From Sulfurimonas sp. (GTDB lineage Bacteria > Campylobacterota > Campylobacteria > Campylobacterales > Sulfurimonadaceae), in the NCBI GenBank assembly GCA_028044295.1, contig JAOFSE010000008.1:34994-98993 (forward strand): a DNA stretch of 64,000 nt, read 5' to 3'. Every line of letters begins with the position of its first letter. Within the stretch, counting starts at the first letter, position 1. Shown here piece after piece: positions 42,429-53,124 of this stretch. Position numbers and translations under genes: made by a program. The notes under the pieces are model-generated. The model worked only from the letters and a program-made list of their open reading frames with translations. It had not been told where the DNA came from and made no database searches.

Positions 42429-44240
42429 ATCATCAACTCTTTTTGCTAGTTGAGATGGAAGAATTTTAAGAGATTCTTCTACAAGTTTTGTATTTCCATG
42501 AGTTATAAAGTTATCTGAGTATTCAAAGCTCTCTAATTCTACATGTAGAATCTTTTCATCTGCCAAAAATTCTGATATTGCAGAGCCAACACCACCCATT
42601 TTTGCACTATCTGAAAATACAAACCATTTTTTATGTTTTTTTGCCATATCTCTTAGCATCGCTTTGTCTAAAGGTTTAACAAACCTCAGGTCAAGAATAC
42701 TAACTTCTATATCTAAATACTTAGATGTTTCATATGCACGACCAACACCATTACCATAACCAATAAATAGTATCTCAGAGTTATTAGATTGAAGAAGCTG
42801 TGATTTAGATAGTTCAAAAGGTATTGACTCAGCTAATGAGGTCTCTACAAATGAGCCTCTTGGGTAACGAAGAGAACATGGATGTTCATACTCAGATGCA
42901 AATGCCATTGCCTGATGAAAACTTTTCTCGTCTCTTGGTGCAAAAAGAGTCATATTCGGGATAGCTCTTAAAAAACTAATATCAAATGCACCTTGGTGAG
43001 TTTCCCCATCTTCACCTACAATCCCGGCACGATCAAGTGCAAAAACTACAGGTAAATCCATAAGACAAGTGTCATGAATAACTTGGTCAAATCCACGTTG
43101 TAGAAATGTAGAGTAAATTGTACAAAATGGTTTAAAGCCCTCTTTAGCAAGTGCTGACATAGATGTAACTGCATGCTGTTCTGCAATAGCCACATCCCAA
43201 AATCTATTCGGGTAAGTCTCTATAAGATCAGTTAAACCTGTTCCACTAGGCATTGCTGCTGTAGCCCCAACTATCTTATCATTATGTTTTGCAAGATGCA
43301 TTAAAGATTCTGTATAAATCTGAGTAGCACTTTTAGAAGAAGATTTTTTCGCACTATTACCATTACTTAAATCAAATGGACCAACACCGTGCCACTTCTC
43401 TTCTTGGCCCTCAGCTATATCATAACCTTTACCTTTTAGAGTTTGGCAATGAACTATAACTGGTTTTTTCAACTCTTTAGCACGCTGTAAAATATCTATT
43501 AAAGACTCTAAGTTATGTCCATCAACAGGACCGATATAGTCAATCCCCATCTCTTCAAACATAATACCTGGAGTAATTAATTTTAAAGACTCTTCCATTC
43601 TTTTAGCAATATAATGAGCTCCCTCACCAAAATTGTCTACAAAACTCTCAGTCTTCTTTTTAAAACTCTGATAGAATGGAGAGGCCATTGCAGACGAAAG
43701 CATTCTACTTAATGCCCCTATTGGTTTTGCTATACTCATCTCATTATCATTTAAGATAATTACCATTGGGTACTTTCTATCACCTAACTCATTAAGTGCT
43801 TCATAAACCATACCTGCAGTCATCGAACCATCACCTATCATGACAACAGGAATTCTAGATTCTTCCTCTCCCTTTAGAGCTATTGCTTTAGCTGCTCCTA
43901 CTCCTAAAGATATTGAAGTAGAGCTGTGTCCTGCAACAAAATAATCATCTTCGCTTTCAGTTGGTTTTGTATATCCACAAAGTCCATTAAACTGACGAAG
44001 AGTATCAAACTCTTTCCATCTTCCAGTTATTAATTTATGTGCATATGCCTGATGGGATACATCAAAAATAAATGGATCTTTTTTCGAATCAAATACCTTA
44101 TGCATTGCAACAATCATCTCTGTTGCCCCAAGAGTTGAGCTTAGATGTCCACCGTTTTTACTAACTACTCTTAAAATCTCTGCTCTTATATCTTTACAAA
44201 CGGTTTCTAAGCCATCTATGTTTTTATCTTTTATATTCAT
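42420..44240 (-). CDS. dxs: 1-deoxy-D-xylulose-5-phosphate synthase
   Basis: The first enzyme of the MEP isoprenoid pathway, using thiamine diphosphate. The 606-residue protein has GGHLSSTLGATEMIVAMHKVFD, the ThDP loop MIGDGSMTAGMVYEALN and the transketolase pyrimidine domain with DRAGIVGEDGETHQGAFD. It follows fliH by 8 bases, as in Campylobacter. Confidence 0.97.
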   Translation of the reverse strand: MNIKDKNIDGLETVCKDIRAEILRVVSKNGGHLSSTLGATEMIVAMHKVFDSKKDPFIFDVSHQAYAHKLITGRWKEFDTLRQFNGLCGYTKPTESEDDYFVAGHSSTSISLGVGAAKAIALKGEEESRIPVVMIGDGSMTAGMVYEALNELGDRKYPMVIILNDNEMSIAKPIGALSRMLSSAMASPFYQSFKKKTESFVDNFGEGAHYIAKRMEESLKLITPGIMFEEMGIDYIGPVDGHNLESLIDILQRAKELKKPVIVHCQTLKGKGYDIAEGQEEKWHGVGPFDLSNGNSAKKSSSKSATQIYTESLMHLAKHNDKIVGATAAMPSGTGLTDLIETYPNRFWDVAIAEQHAVTSMSALAKEGFKPFCTIYSTFLQRGFDQVIHDTCLMDLPVVFALDRAGIVGEDGETHQGAFDISFLRAIPNMTLFAPRDEKSFHQAMAFASEYEHPCSLRYPRGSFVETSLAESIPFELSKSQLLQSNNSEILFIGYGNGVGRAYETSKYLDIEVSILDLRFVKPLDKAMLRDMAKKHKKWFVFSDSAKMGGVGSAISEFLADEKILHVELESFEYSDNFITHGNTKLVEESLKILPSQLAKRVDDLC

Positions 44241-44248
44241 TATGTTAT

Positions 44249-45043
44249 TTACTCACTCAGTGCCGCTCTTTTTACGCGTTCAAATCTTTTACTTATCTCT
44301 GCATCTATATTACCTGCATCGCTAATAGCTATAACGCCGCCTACACTTACTGCACTATCTGAAACAACTTCAATATGTTCCATTGAACCCACATGCTCAC
44401 TTATTGTTCCATGGTCTTTGGGATTTACTTTTAAAGTAATTTTTGATGCACTCTGTAGCTCTTTGATTAATTCACTAGATAGTACTTTAGCCACCTCACT
44501 AGAGTTATCATTAAGTTCGGTAGTTATAACCTCTTTTGCAATATCTAAGGCTGCTGATATAAGTTCAGTTTTTATACCCTCTAATGCTGCGTCAAACTCT
44601 TTAGCACTAGTTTCTAGTGTTTGAACGGAAGAAGAAAACTGCTCCATTCCTTGTGCAATACTCTTCTGAGAATCAGCGAGAGCCTCTTCTTTTCCATCTT
44701 CAACACCTTGATTGTAAGAGTTTTCTTTTAGCTCAGCTAATTCCCTCTCATGTTCTTCAGTCATACTCTCTAGCTTCATTTGAAGTTTGATAAAATTAGA
44801 TGACATATCATCTGTTTTTTTCATAAGTGATTCTATAAGAGAGTCTTTAGAAGAGTTACTCATAGAACTAGCATCAATGTCACTCTCACGTCTCTCAGGA
44901 TGATCTTCTTTAGTATGGTTCTCTTCAAATATAGATGGCTCTAGTTCATCTTCTACTTCATTGTTTGCAGCTGCTAAAACTTTAAAGTTATACTTGTCTA
45001 CATTATGAGACTCTATATTTTTATTTGTTATTACATTTGCCAT
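44249..45043 (-). CDS. fliH: Flagellar export ATPase regulator FliH
   Basis: The 264-residue protein has a low-complexity N-terminal third (about 1-70), a central coiled coil (about 85-150) with ELAELKENSYNQGVEDGKEEA, and a C-terminal domain with ALDIAKEVITTEL and VNPKDHGTISEHV. This is the FliH pattern that binds FliI and the stator side of the export gate. Similarity is mostly at the C-terminus. It lies between fliG and dxs. Confidence 0.88.
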   Translation of the reverse strand: MANVITNKNIESHNVDKYNFKVLAAANNEVEDELEPSIFEENHTKEDHPERRESDIDASSMSNSSKDSLIESLMKKTDDMSSNFIKLQMKLESMTEEHERELAELKENSYNQGVEDGKEEALADSQKSIAQGMEQFSSSVQTLETSAKEFDAALEGIKTELISAALDIAKEVITTELNDNSSEVAKVLSSELIKELQSASKITLKVNPKDHGTISEHVGSMEHIEVVSDSAVSVGGVIAISDAGNIDAEISKRFERVKRAALSE

Positions 45044-45045
45044 TG

Positions 45046-46077
45046 TTATTCAATCATCTCTTCACTTGTTGAACCTAACTGAATAACACCACTCTCAGCA
45101 AGGCCATTAACAACTTCAACAATTTTTCTCTGAGCAGTCTCAACATCTTTCATCTTAACAGCACCCATAAATTGCATCTCTTCATCAAATGCATCACGTG
45201 CTCTCTCAGACATAGCAGAGTAGAACTTCTCTTTTAAGTCTTCTGGAGAAGATTTCATAGCTAACATAAGATCAGGCTTCTCAACAACTTTAAGAGTTTC
45301 AGTAATAGCATTCTTATCAAGCCCAGCGATATCTTCAAATGTAAACATCATCTCTTTGATTAGAGTAGACATCTCTTCATCACGCTCTTCAATTTTTGCT
45401 AAAGTATCTTTAGATGATTTAGCACCTAAACGGTTAAAGATATCAGCAACAGCACGAGGTCCACCAACCTCAACTTTGTATGAAGCAAGAGATTCAAGTT
45501 TTGATTCTAGTACTGCTGAAACTCTTTTAATTACAGAAGGAGAAATATCCCCAAGTTTTGCCATTCTCATAGAGACTTCACTTCTTAAATCATCCGGAAA
45601 ATACTGAATAGTATCAGCAGCTTCTGTAGCATCCATATGTGCTAATATAAGTGCAATAGTTTGCGGATGCTCATTAATAATAAAGTCTGAAAGCTGCTGT
45701 GGTTTAATCTTTGAAAGGTAAGAGAAATTTTGAGTCTCTTGCATCGTTTTAGATAGCTTCTCTAAAACTTTTTTAGCATCCTCTGCACCCAAGGTTCTAT
45801 ATAATAATTCTCGAGCGTATTCCATACCACCAGAAGTGATAAAGTGACCTGATTGAAAAATAACATGAAACTCTTCTAGTATATTAGCTGCGACAGCCTT
45901 ATCAACTGTTTTGTTACCAGCTATATATTTAGATATTTCAGTAATAGTTTCTACGCTCATACTAGAAAATACAGAAGATGTGATTTCTTCACCAAGTTGC
46001 ATTAATAAAATAGCAATCTTCTCACCAATACTCATCTCTTCAAGTTGGGCTTGTTGTGTTGCATTTAAATTCATCAT
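45046..46077 (-). CDS. fliG: Flagellar motor switch protein FliG
   Basis: A 343-residue C-ring protein with the three FliG domains: an N-terminal FliF-binding part, the middle EHPQTIALILAH segment (about 135-146), and a C-terminal torque domain with MFTFEDIAGLD and MSERARDAFDEEM. It links the MS-ring to rotor torque. It is 9 bases after fliF and 2 bases before fliH. Confidence 0.97.
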   Translation of the reverse strand: MMNLNATQQAQLEEMSIGEKIAILLMQLGEEITSSVFSSMSVETITEISKYIAGNKTVDKAVAANILEEFHVIFQSGHFITSGGMEYARELLYRTLGAEDAKKVLEKLSKTMQETQNFSYLSKIKPQQLSDFIINEHPQTIALILAHMDATEAADTIQYFPDDLRSEVSMRMAKLGDISPSVIKRVSAVLESKLESLASYKVEVGGPRAVADIFNRLGAKSSKDTLAKIEERDEEMSTLIKEMMFTFEDIAGLDKNAITETLKVVEKPDLMLAMKSSPEDLKEKFYSAMSERARDAFDEEMQFMGAVKMKDVETAQRKIVEVVNGLAESGVIQLGSTSEEMIE

Positions 46078-46086
46078 TATACCCCT

Positions 46087-47787
46087 TTACCTTACCATAC
46101 CGTCTGCTTCTTCAGTTAAAAGTGCTTCTAGTATCTGTGCCATTTCATCCGGCGTTTCATGAGCCATAGTTTTTACCTTTTCGAGTAGAACTTCGTATTT
46201 CAGTTCATCCTCACTAAAGCCTTCTCCAACACCCAGCTGCTCTTCAACTTTCTTACGCATAGACTGAACTTTCTCTACCAGGTCTTCTTCCTCATCACCT
46301 TCAAGATCTAAGAAAGGCTTACTATCATCTTCTTCATCTCTAGAAACTTCAAGCATTTTCTCTGCAAATGGAGAGATGGCTTTTTTGTAAAGTATTAAAA
46401 GTATGATAAGAACAAATATATACTTAAATACACCAGAGAAAGGTGCTAAGTATGTTTGAGAAAACTTAACTGCTTGAGAAACACCATCTGCGCCGGCATC
46501 AATGATTTTTCTTTTAAACTGTAAGTTCTTTACACTTATTAAATCCCCTCTACTCTCATCTATACCAATAGAACGACTAACAAGTGAAGTTAATGCACCA
46601 AGATCACTCTCCGACAATGCTTCATACTCTAACTCTTCAGTTGGGTTACCTTCATCATCTAGTTTAAATTTATATTTTCCATCTACCATAACAGCAGCTG
46701 TTACTCGCTTAATTCTAGCAAACTGAGATTTTGTAGTTGATACTGTTTTACCAACCTCATAATTAGTAGTCCCTGAATTTTTTTCGTATTTTTCAGCAGT
46801 TTTACTACTTTTAAGACCCTCAACTGGACCTATATTACTAACCGTTCCTGGTACTCCCCCAATTTCTGCAGGAGAACTTCCCTCACGTTTTTCTTCACTT
46901 ACCTGTTCACTTCTCACAACATTCTCTGGGTCATATGTTTCAGAAGTAGAGTTCTTAATAGAAAAGTCAAACTCAATTGTAACCTGTGCTACAACTTTCT
47001 TTTCACCACCAACAAATGGAGATATAACTTCAAGTATTTTTCTCTGTTTTTTCTTTTCTTCTTTATTTTTAAATCTTTGTTGAGTCACTGACAGCTCACC
47101 CATTTGAGCCATTTCATCCTCATCACCAAGAGTTTCTCCATCACCATCTATTAACATAACATTTGAAGATGAAAGTTTTGGAACAGCCGCAGAAACAAGA
47201 TTTTTAATTCCTCTTATCTGCTTAGATGAAAGTCTACGACCCTCTACTATTTCGACCATGATTGATGCTGTTGGATCACTTTGCTTAGCAACAAAAAGTG
47301 TGTCTTTTGGAAGTGCTAAACTAACAGATGCTGACTCAATTGGAGCTAAAGCGTTGATAGTACGAGATAGTTCACCTTCAAGAGCACGAAGGTATTTAAT
47401 ATTTTGATCGAACGATGTTGCACCAAATTCTTGTGTATCAAAAAGCTCAAAACCAACACCAGAGTTTTTGGGAATACCTAATGATGCGATAGCAATACGC
47501 TCTTTGTAAACAACATCTTTAGGCACTTTAATTACATTGTTATCTTCTAGTTTATATGCAATATTGTCTTTTTCTAACTGTTCGACAACCTTAGCTGCAT
47601 CACTTGAGGTTAGGGAATCAAAAAGAACTTCATACTTTGAGTTAGCGTTTTTGTCTGATGTATAAACAACAAGAAAAATTAAAAAAGCGATAATACCAAT
47701 AACAGCAGCAGCTATAATAACCTTCTGCTCTCTTGTTAATTTAGCATAGAGTATAACTAACTGTGAAAAAAGTACCTTAAAATCCAT
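46087..47787 (-). CDS. fliF: Flagellar MS-ring protein FliF
   Basis: The 566-residue protein has a transmembrane helix near each end (about 24-46 and 438-455). The ring-building motifs between them include YEVLFDSLTSSDAAKVVEQL, VALPKDTLFV and GIKNLVSAAVPKL. A C-terminal cytoplasmic FliG-binding tail follows. It forms the inner-membrane base of the flagellum and houses the export gate. Confidence 0.97.
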   Translation of the reverse strand: MDFKVLFSQLVILYAKLTREQKVIIAAAVIGIIAFLIFLVVYTSDKNANSKYEVLFDSLTSSDAAKVVEQLEKDNIAYKLEDNNVIKVPKDVVYKERIAIASLGIPKNSGVGFELFDTQEFGATSFDQNIKYLRALEGELSRTINALAPIESASVSLALPKDTLFVAKQSDPTASIMVEIVEGRRLSSKQIRGIKNLVSAAVPKLSSSNVMLIDGDGETLGDEDEMAQMGELSVTQQRFKNKEEKKKQRKILEVISPFVGGEKKVVAQVTIEFDFSIKNSTSETYDPENVVRSEQVSEEKREGSSPAEIGGVPGTVSNIGPVEGLKSSKTAEKYEKNSGTTNYEVGKTVSTTKSQFARIKRVTAAVMVDGKYKFKLDDEGNPTEELEYEALSESDLGALTSLVSRSIGIDESRGDLISVKNLQFKRKIIDAGADGVSQAVKFSQTYLAPFSGVFKYIFVLIILLILYKKAISPFAEKMLEVSRDEEDDSKPFLDLEGDEEEDLVEKVQSMRKKVEEQLGVGEGFSEDELKYEVLLEKVKTMAHETPDEMAQILEALLTEEADGMVR

Positions 47788-47805
47788 TAATTTCCCATTT
47801 TTAAA

Positions 47806-48909
47806 TTATAATAGTTCACTTACTAAATCAAAAAAACGACTGTTTTGTTCATCGGTGCCGACTGTAACCCTAATAGCATTCATTCCATAACCACTAAGGT
47901 TTCTAACAATCATCCCTTTTTGTAAAAGAGAGTTAGAAATTTCTGTGGAGTTTTGGTTAGAATTTAGACATAATGTAACAAAATTCGTATAGCTCTCTAT
48001 TATATCTATTTTTTGTTTATTCGCAAACTCTTCATAGCGTTTCATCTGCTCAAAGTTAAGAGTTATACTTTTATTCACAAATTCTTCATCATCCAAAGCT
48101 ACCGAAGCTGCTTCAAGTGATAAGGTTGTAATATTAAAAGGTGGACGTAGTTTATATAACTCTTTAATTATTTTGGCATTTGAAATACCATAACCAGTTC
48201 TCATTCCGCCTAGTCCATAAGCTTTTGAAAATGTACCAAGATAAATAACGTTTGAGAACTTTTCAATTAACTCGCTTACCACTATCTCTTTTGACTTATC
48301 TTTAGCAGCTGCATATTCCATGTAAGCACCATCAACTACTACTAAAGTATCAGTATCTATTTTAGATACAAAATTAAAAAGATCTTTAGAGTCTATTGCA
48401 TCCCCTGTAGGATTATTTGGAGTACAAAGAAAAATTATTTCTGGATTTTCTTTTTTATATAACTCATAAAATTCATCTAAGTCATGCTTTTGAGATGATG
48501 TTCTAATAATTTGCGCACCTACATGTTTTGCATATATCTCATACATAGCGAAAGTAACAGAGTTGATTAAAATTTTAGAATTAGAATCCGCTTTTGCATG
48601 AACCAAAAATTCTATTACTTGATCACTGCCAGAGCCTATTATTACGTTTTCATCGCTAACCTTAAACCTTGAACTCAGTCCTGTTTTTAACTTAGTCATC
48701 GAGTCATCAGGGTATAAAGCCATATTTTTAACAATATTTACTACAGCTTCTTGAACTTTTGGTGAACATCCATATGGATTTTCATTTGACGCTAGTTTAA
48801 CAATATCCTTTGGCGCAATTCCAAATTCACGAACAACTAACTCAATAGGTTTACCAGCCTCGTATGTCTTTATATTTTCTAAATTTTTATTAAACTTCAA
48901 TATTTTCAC
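47806..48909 (-). CDS. hisC: Histidinol-phosphate aminotransferase
   Basis: A 367-residue PLP aminotransferase with [40 protein letters not shown] and the Lys loop [17 protein letters not shown]. It makes L-histidinol phosphate and may also act on aromatic 2-oxo acids. It overlaps pheA by 20 bases, in the conserved pheA-hisC-fliF order. Confidence 0.95.
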   Translation of the reverse strand: MKILKFNKNLENIKTYEAGKPIELVVREFGIAPKDIVKLASNENPYGCSPKVQEAVVNIVKNMALYPDDSMTKLKTGLSSRFKVSDENVIIGSGSDQVIEFLVHAKADSNSKILINSVTFAMYEIYAKHVGAQIIRTSSQKHDLDEFYELYKKENPEIIFLCTPNNPTGDAIDSKDLFNFVSKIDTDTLVVVDGAYMEYAAAKDKSKEIVVSELIEKFSNVIYLGTFSKAYGLGGMRTGYGISNAKIIKELYKLRPPFNITTLSLEAASVALDDEEFVNKSITLNFEQMKRYEEFANKQKIDIIESYTNFVTLCLNSNQNSTEISNSLLQKGMIVRNLSGYGMNAIRVTVGTDEQNSRFFDLVSELL

Positions 48910-49981
48910 CTTTTACATAACTACCAAGCCATGTTACTTCATCAGTATGCTTACTTAAAACTTTTTGGATTTTTTCTTCATCTATGTGTCCATAAAAGTC
49001 AATGTAGAACCAGTAACCAAATCCACCTTTATCTTTTGAAGGACGAGATTCAATCTTTGATAGGTTAATAGACTCATCATCAAAATCTTGAAGAAAGTGT
49101 ACAAGTGAACCTGGATGAGCAGCATCTTTCAGTCTAACTAATATTGATGTTTTATCATCATCACTAATCGCATTTTTAAAGTCACTTAGTATAAAAAATC
49201 TTGTCTGACTTCCGATGTCATCTTGAACATCATCAAACATAGTAGGTACCCCGTAAAGTTTTGCAGCGATGTGTGAACATATAGCTGCTGAATTTTCATC
49301 TTCTGATGCTAATATTGCCGCTTTTGCAGTTGATTCAACTGGAATCTGTTCAACATTTTCAAAGCCATGTTCTGAAAGAAACTCTCTACATTGACCAAAA
49401 CCCTTGTCTTTTGAATATATTTTTGTAATACCCTCAAGCTTTTTAGCCTTTGTTGCAAATGACATATGGATTGGCATATAAAGTTCAGCAACAATTTTCA
49501 CAGAACTTCTTGATAGCAAATCTAGTGTTTCACCAACAATTCCATCCCTTGAATTTTCAATAGGTACAACACCAAATTTAGCACGCTTAGCTTCAAGAGT
49601 TTTAAAGACAGACTCAATTGATACTAGTGACATATAATCACTCATAGCACCAAATCTACTCTCAGCCGCTTGATGAGTAAAGCTTCCCTCCGGCCCAAGG
49701 AATGCAATACGTTCTGGAAGTTCTAAGTTTCTTGATACAGCAAAAAGTTCTAAAAAGATAGCTTCGATTGCATTCTCATTTAAAAGTCCACCACTTTTTA
49801 TACTAGCTTCGGTAAGCCTTTTAATAATTGCTTTTTCTCTCTCAGGTCTATATATAGCTCCACCGCTATCACTCTTAATCTCACCAACTCTCTCAACAAC
49901 TTTCATTCGTTTATTGAGTAGTTCTAAAACTTCATTATCGATAGTGTCAATAGCCTCGCGACAATCATCTAATGTATTCAT
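48890..49981 (-). CDS. pheA: Chorismate mutase / prephenate dehydratase
   Basis: The 363 residues combine an AroQ chorismate mutase (about 1-85, RKEKAI-type helix with [13 protein letters not shown]), a prephenate dehydratase (about 93-265, [39 protein letters not shown]) and an ACT domain with the Phe-binding ESRP motif. The bifunctional enzyme leads to phenylalanine and should be inhibited by it. It overlaps the HAD gene by 4 bases. Confidence 0.96.
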   Translation of the reverse strand: MNTLDDCREAIDTIDNEVLELLNKRMKVVERVGEIKSDSGGAIYRPEREKAIIKRLTEASIKSGGLLNENAIEAIFLELFAVSRNLELPERIAFLGPEGSFTHQAAESRFGAMSDYMSLVSIESVFKTLEAKRAKFGVVPIENSRDGIVGETLDLLSRSSVKIVAELYMPIHMSFATKAKKLEGITKIYSKDKGFGQCREFLSEHGFENVEQIPVESTAKAAILASEDENSAAICSHIAAKLYGVPTMFDDVQDDIGSQTRFFILSDFKNAISDDDKTSILVRLKDAAHPGSLVHFLQDFDDESINLSKIESRPSKDKGGFGYWFYIDFYGHIDEEKIQKVLSKHTDEVTWLGSYVKGENIEV

Positions 49982-50754
49982 ACGGCCTCCAAAATTTCTT
50001 GCATATCTGCGTAAATATAATCTGGTCTCAGCTCTTCTTTTAACAAAGGAACTATTTCTTCTTTAGTCTTGTATTTTCCGCTTGTAACAAAAATAGTATT
50101 TATTCCCATCTCTTTTGCGCCACCTAAGTCACCCTTAACATCATCACTAATCATAGTAATATCACTAAAATTAGCATTAATGTCTTGTTTTTTTAAAAGT
50201 CTTAAAGACTCATCATAAAATGCCTTACTCGGTTTTCCCACTACATCATACTCAACCGATGTAGCAAACTCTAAAAGTTTTAAAACTGCTCCAACACCAG
50301 GGTATCTTTTGTTGTTCTTAGCATATATTGATGTCTCATGCATACCAACTAAAGATGCTCCAGAGAGCAAAAAGTCAATCATCTGGGAATATTCATTTGC
50401 ATTAAAATCTTCTTTAATAGCAATTAAAACAGTTTTAGGGTTTTCATAATCAAATATATAACCCATAGTTTGCAGGGTATGTAAAAACTCATCTGCACCA
50501 TAAGCTGCAACTGCATCTTTAGATACACGAGACTCTAAAAGCATCAAAGGGTCAATATATTTATCCATCTCAAAATTAAAGCCTATACTCTTTAAGTACA
50601 TGTAGAAATCTTGTGATGATTTTTTAGTGTTATTTGTAACTATCATATATGGAATTTTTTTATCATTTAACATATCAATAAACTCTATACTTCCAGGTAT
50701 TGGAGATTTATCTTTGTCACTGATTAGGGTTCCCTGAACATCTATGAAGTACAA
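49978..50754 (-). CDS. HAD-IIA family hydrolase with atypical motif I
   Basis: The 258-residue protein has the NagD-like fold, with motif II TNNTKKSS (about 40-47), the lysine of motif III in VGKPSKAFYDE and motif IV DDVKGDLGGA. Motif I reads DVQGTL instead of the expected DxDGT(V/L), so the second catalytic Asp is Gln. The start is TTG 50754. The counterpart in Campylobacter lies in the same lysA-HAD-pheA order. The substrate is unknown and activity may be reduced. Confidence 0.83.
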   Translation of the reverse strand: MYFIDVQGTLISDKDKSPIPGSIEFIDMLNDKKIPYMIVTNNTKKSSQDFYMYLKSIGFNFEMDKYIDPLMLLESRVSKDAVAAYGADEFLHTLQTMGYIFDYENPKTVLIAIKEDFNANEYSQMIDFLLSGASLVGMHETSIYAKNNKRYPGVGAVLKLLEFATSVEYDVVGKPSKAFYDESLRLLKKQDINANFSDITMISDDVKGDLGGAKEMGINTIFVTSGKYKTKEEIVPLLKEELRPDYIYADMQEILEAV

Positions 50755-50765
50755 ATTGATAACCT

Positions 50766-51977
50766 TTACTTCTTTAAGTATTCAAGCTCAAGAGATACTA
50801 AATCTTCAAACTCTTCACGTTTACGTATAAGTCTATCTTCTCCACCGCTAATTGCAACTTCTGCGCTTCTACCTCTTGTGTTGTAGTTACTACCCATTCC
50901 AAAGCCATAAGCACCAGATGAATGCACAACAACTAAGTCATTATGCTCTAGATCTGGTAATAAATAGTCTTTAGCAAAAAAGTCTCCACTCTCACAAACA
51001 GGACCAACAATATCCGCTTTACTTTCAGTAGTATTAGAGTCAGTTATAGCTTCAATCTTATGGTAAGCATTGTAAAGGCTAGGACGGAGAAGGTCATTCA
51101 TAGCACCATCGATGATTACAAACCTTTTAGAGTCATTTTTTTTCTCATAAAGAACCTTACTAACGAAGTAACCAGCATTCGCAGTTAAAAAACGACCAGG
51201 TTCACAGATCACAGTTAGGTCTAATCCTTTGAGTGTTCCTAAAATAGCTTGAGCATAATCATAAGGTTTTATAGTAACTTCATCATCATACTTAATCCCA
51301 AGGCCACCACCAATATCAAAAAACTTTAACTCGATTTTTATTGTTTGCAGTGAACGAACCAAATCAGCCACTATTTCAGCAGACTCATAGATAGGTTGAA
51401 GTTCAGTAAGTTGAGAACCAATATGGAAATGAATACCAACTGGATCTAAATGATCAGAGTTATTAGCCTTGATATACATTCTTTTTGCACTATCAAGATC
51501 AACACCAAATTTGTTTCCATGAAGACCTGTTGAGATGTAAGGATGAGTCTTTGGATCTATATTTGGATTTACTCTAATACTAATTCTACATATAGTGTTC
51601 AACTCTTTAGCTATAAGCTCTACACGGCCAAGTTCGGACTCACTCTCAACATTGATATATAAAATATCTTTTTCAATTGCTTCACGAATCTCATCATCAC
51701 TTTTACCAACACCAGAAAAAATTATTTTATATGCTGGTACTCCTGCTAAAAATGCACGACGTACTTCACCAATAGAAACACAATCAGCTCCACTACCAAG
51801 ATCGGAAAAATGTTTTACAACACTAAGGTTTGAGTTTGATTTAACAGCATAAGCCATTATTGACTTTCTACCTTTAAATGCTTCTTTTAACTCTTTATAT
51901 TGAGTAGCCATATAATCTAGGTCATACACGTAAAGTGGTGTTTTATACTTGTTTGCTAGTTCTTTGAAATTAATCAT
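50766..51977 (-). CDS. lysA: Diaminopimelate decarboxylase
   Basis: The last step of lysine synthesis from meso-diaminopimelate. The 403-residue alanine-racemase-fold enzyme has the PLP Lys in AYAVKSNSN, HFHIGSQL, the glycine loop GGGLGIKYD, ICEPGRFLTANAG and the active Cys in GPVCESGDFFA. It lies 11 bases before the HAD gene. Confidence 0.97.
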   Translation of the reverse strand: MINFKELANKYKTPLYVYDLDYMATQYKELKEAFKGRKSIMAYAVKSNSNLSVVKHFSDLGSGADCVSIGEVRRAFLAGVPAYKIIFSGVGKSDDEIREAIEKDILYINVESESELGRVELIAKELNTICRISIRVNPNIDPKTHPYISTGLHGNKFGVDLDSAKRMYIKANNSDHLDPVGIHFHIGSQLTELQPIYESAEIVADLVRSLQTIKIELKFFDIGGGLGIKYDDEVTIKPYDYAQAILGTLKGLDLTVICEPGRFLTANAGYFVSKVLYEKKNDSKRFVIIDGAMNDLLRPSLYNAYHKIEAITDSNTTESKADIVGPVCESGDFFAKDYLLPDLEHNDLVVVHSSGAYGFGMGSNYNTRGRSAEVAISGGEDRLIRKREEFEDLVSLELEYLKK

Positions 51978-52046
51978 AAAAGTCCCAAATAATTTTTAAT
52001 CATTTTAGCTAAAAAGTGCTTATAAATCATTTAGGGATATATAATA

Positions 52047-53120
52047 TCAGTTGATGTAGCTGTATTTTCTCCACTGTCTTAAAGAAATGAGAAAGAGAAT
52101 TACAATTGGTAATATAATTCCTATTTCGCTTGGTATCGTTCTGTTGTTAGAGAGTTCACTTAACATAAAGAGCACTGACCAAATTATTAACGAAGCTAAA
52201 ATAGCTCCAAAACTAAATAATGAAACATTTAAAAATCTCACACTCATTGGAACAAAGAAAAAGATTATTATTACTAAAAATGGTACAAAAAATGGATATA
52301 CAAGAATCTTATAAAGTGCACTTTTTATAACATCTGTATTAATATTTTCATCTTTTAGTAAAAAGAGTGCATCAATCGCATCAAGTATAGTAAAATTAAC
52401 CTTGCCTTCATAAACTTGATCTAGCATTTTAGGACGGAAACCATGCAGAATCTCTAAGTCATTCCATTCTGCCACCTTAATACCCGAAGAGTTAAAATCA
52501 ATATCCTCAGGCTTGGTTATTATATCTGCACTGTTGATATACCAAAAGTCATCCTTATATACAGCCTTTGAAGCCATTAACACCTCTCTCAAGGAATTAT
52601 CCTGCATTCTAAAAACCCTGATATTCTCAGCACTCTCACTCAGTGGTATCATCTTAGAAAAGTATACAAACTGCTCTTTATATGTAAAAAATAAATCTCT
52701 TGTAGGACTTAAATACTCGGAATTTTTACGTATATTATTGGCATATTCATTTGCTCTTGCAAAGTTCGATACTGAATGCAAAGTTATAAAAACCATAATA
52801 ACTAAAGTTGATACCACTACAAAGGGTTTTAATATATCTATGCGAGAATATCCAAGTGAATAAAAAGAGACCAATGAATTTGAACGGATAAGCAATACCT
52901 TTGTAGATATCATAGCAAATATCAATGCTAGGGGAAGAAGTAGGTCTATCGCATAAAAAGCTTTATACACTAAATAAATAAGCTGTAAATTGGCAGAAAT
53001 ACCATTTAGTTTTTCAGTAGAACTTATATAGTCAAAACCTACCAAAAACATCACTAATGCAAGCAATATAATCGAAAAGTATTTTAAATAGTGAAATGAT
53101 ATATATCTGAATGCTAACAT
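52047..53120 (-). CDS. YjgP/YjgQ permease (LptF/LptG-like)
   Basis: The 357-residue protein has six helices in the LptF/G arrangement (three near the N-terminus, three near the C-terminus) around a periplasmic beta-jellyroll (about 130-270). The segment RSNSLVSFYSLGYSRIDILKPF is the conserved coupling region. It should extract lipopolysaccharide from the inner membrane with LptB. Whether it is LptF or LptG cannot be decided here. Confidence 0.85.
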   Translation of the reverse strand: MLAFRYISFHYLKYFSIILLALVMFLVGFDYISSTEKLNGISANLQLIYLVYKAFYAIDLLLPLALIFAMISTKVLLIRSNSLVSFYSLGYSRIDILKPFVVVSTLVIMVFITLHSVSNFARANEYANNIRKNSEYLSPTRDLFFTYKEQFVYFSKMIPLSESAENIRVFRMQDNSLREVLMASKAVYKDDFWYINSADIITKPEDIDFNSSGIKVAEWNDLEILHGFRPKMLDQVYEGKVNFTILDAIDALFLLKDENINTDVIKSALYKILVYPFFVPFLVIIIFFFVPMSVRFLNVSLFSFGAILASLIIWSVLFMLSELSNNRTIPSEIGIILPIVILFLISLRQWRKYSYIN

Positions 53121-53124
53121 AACG

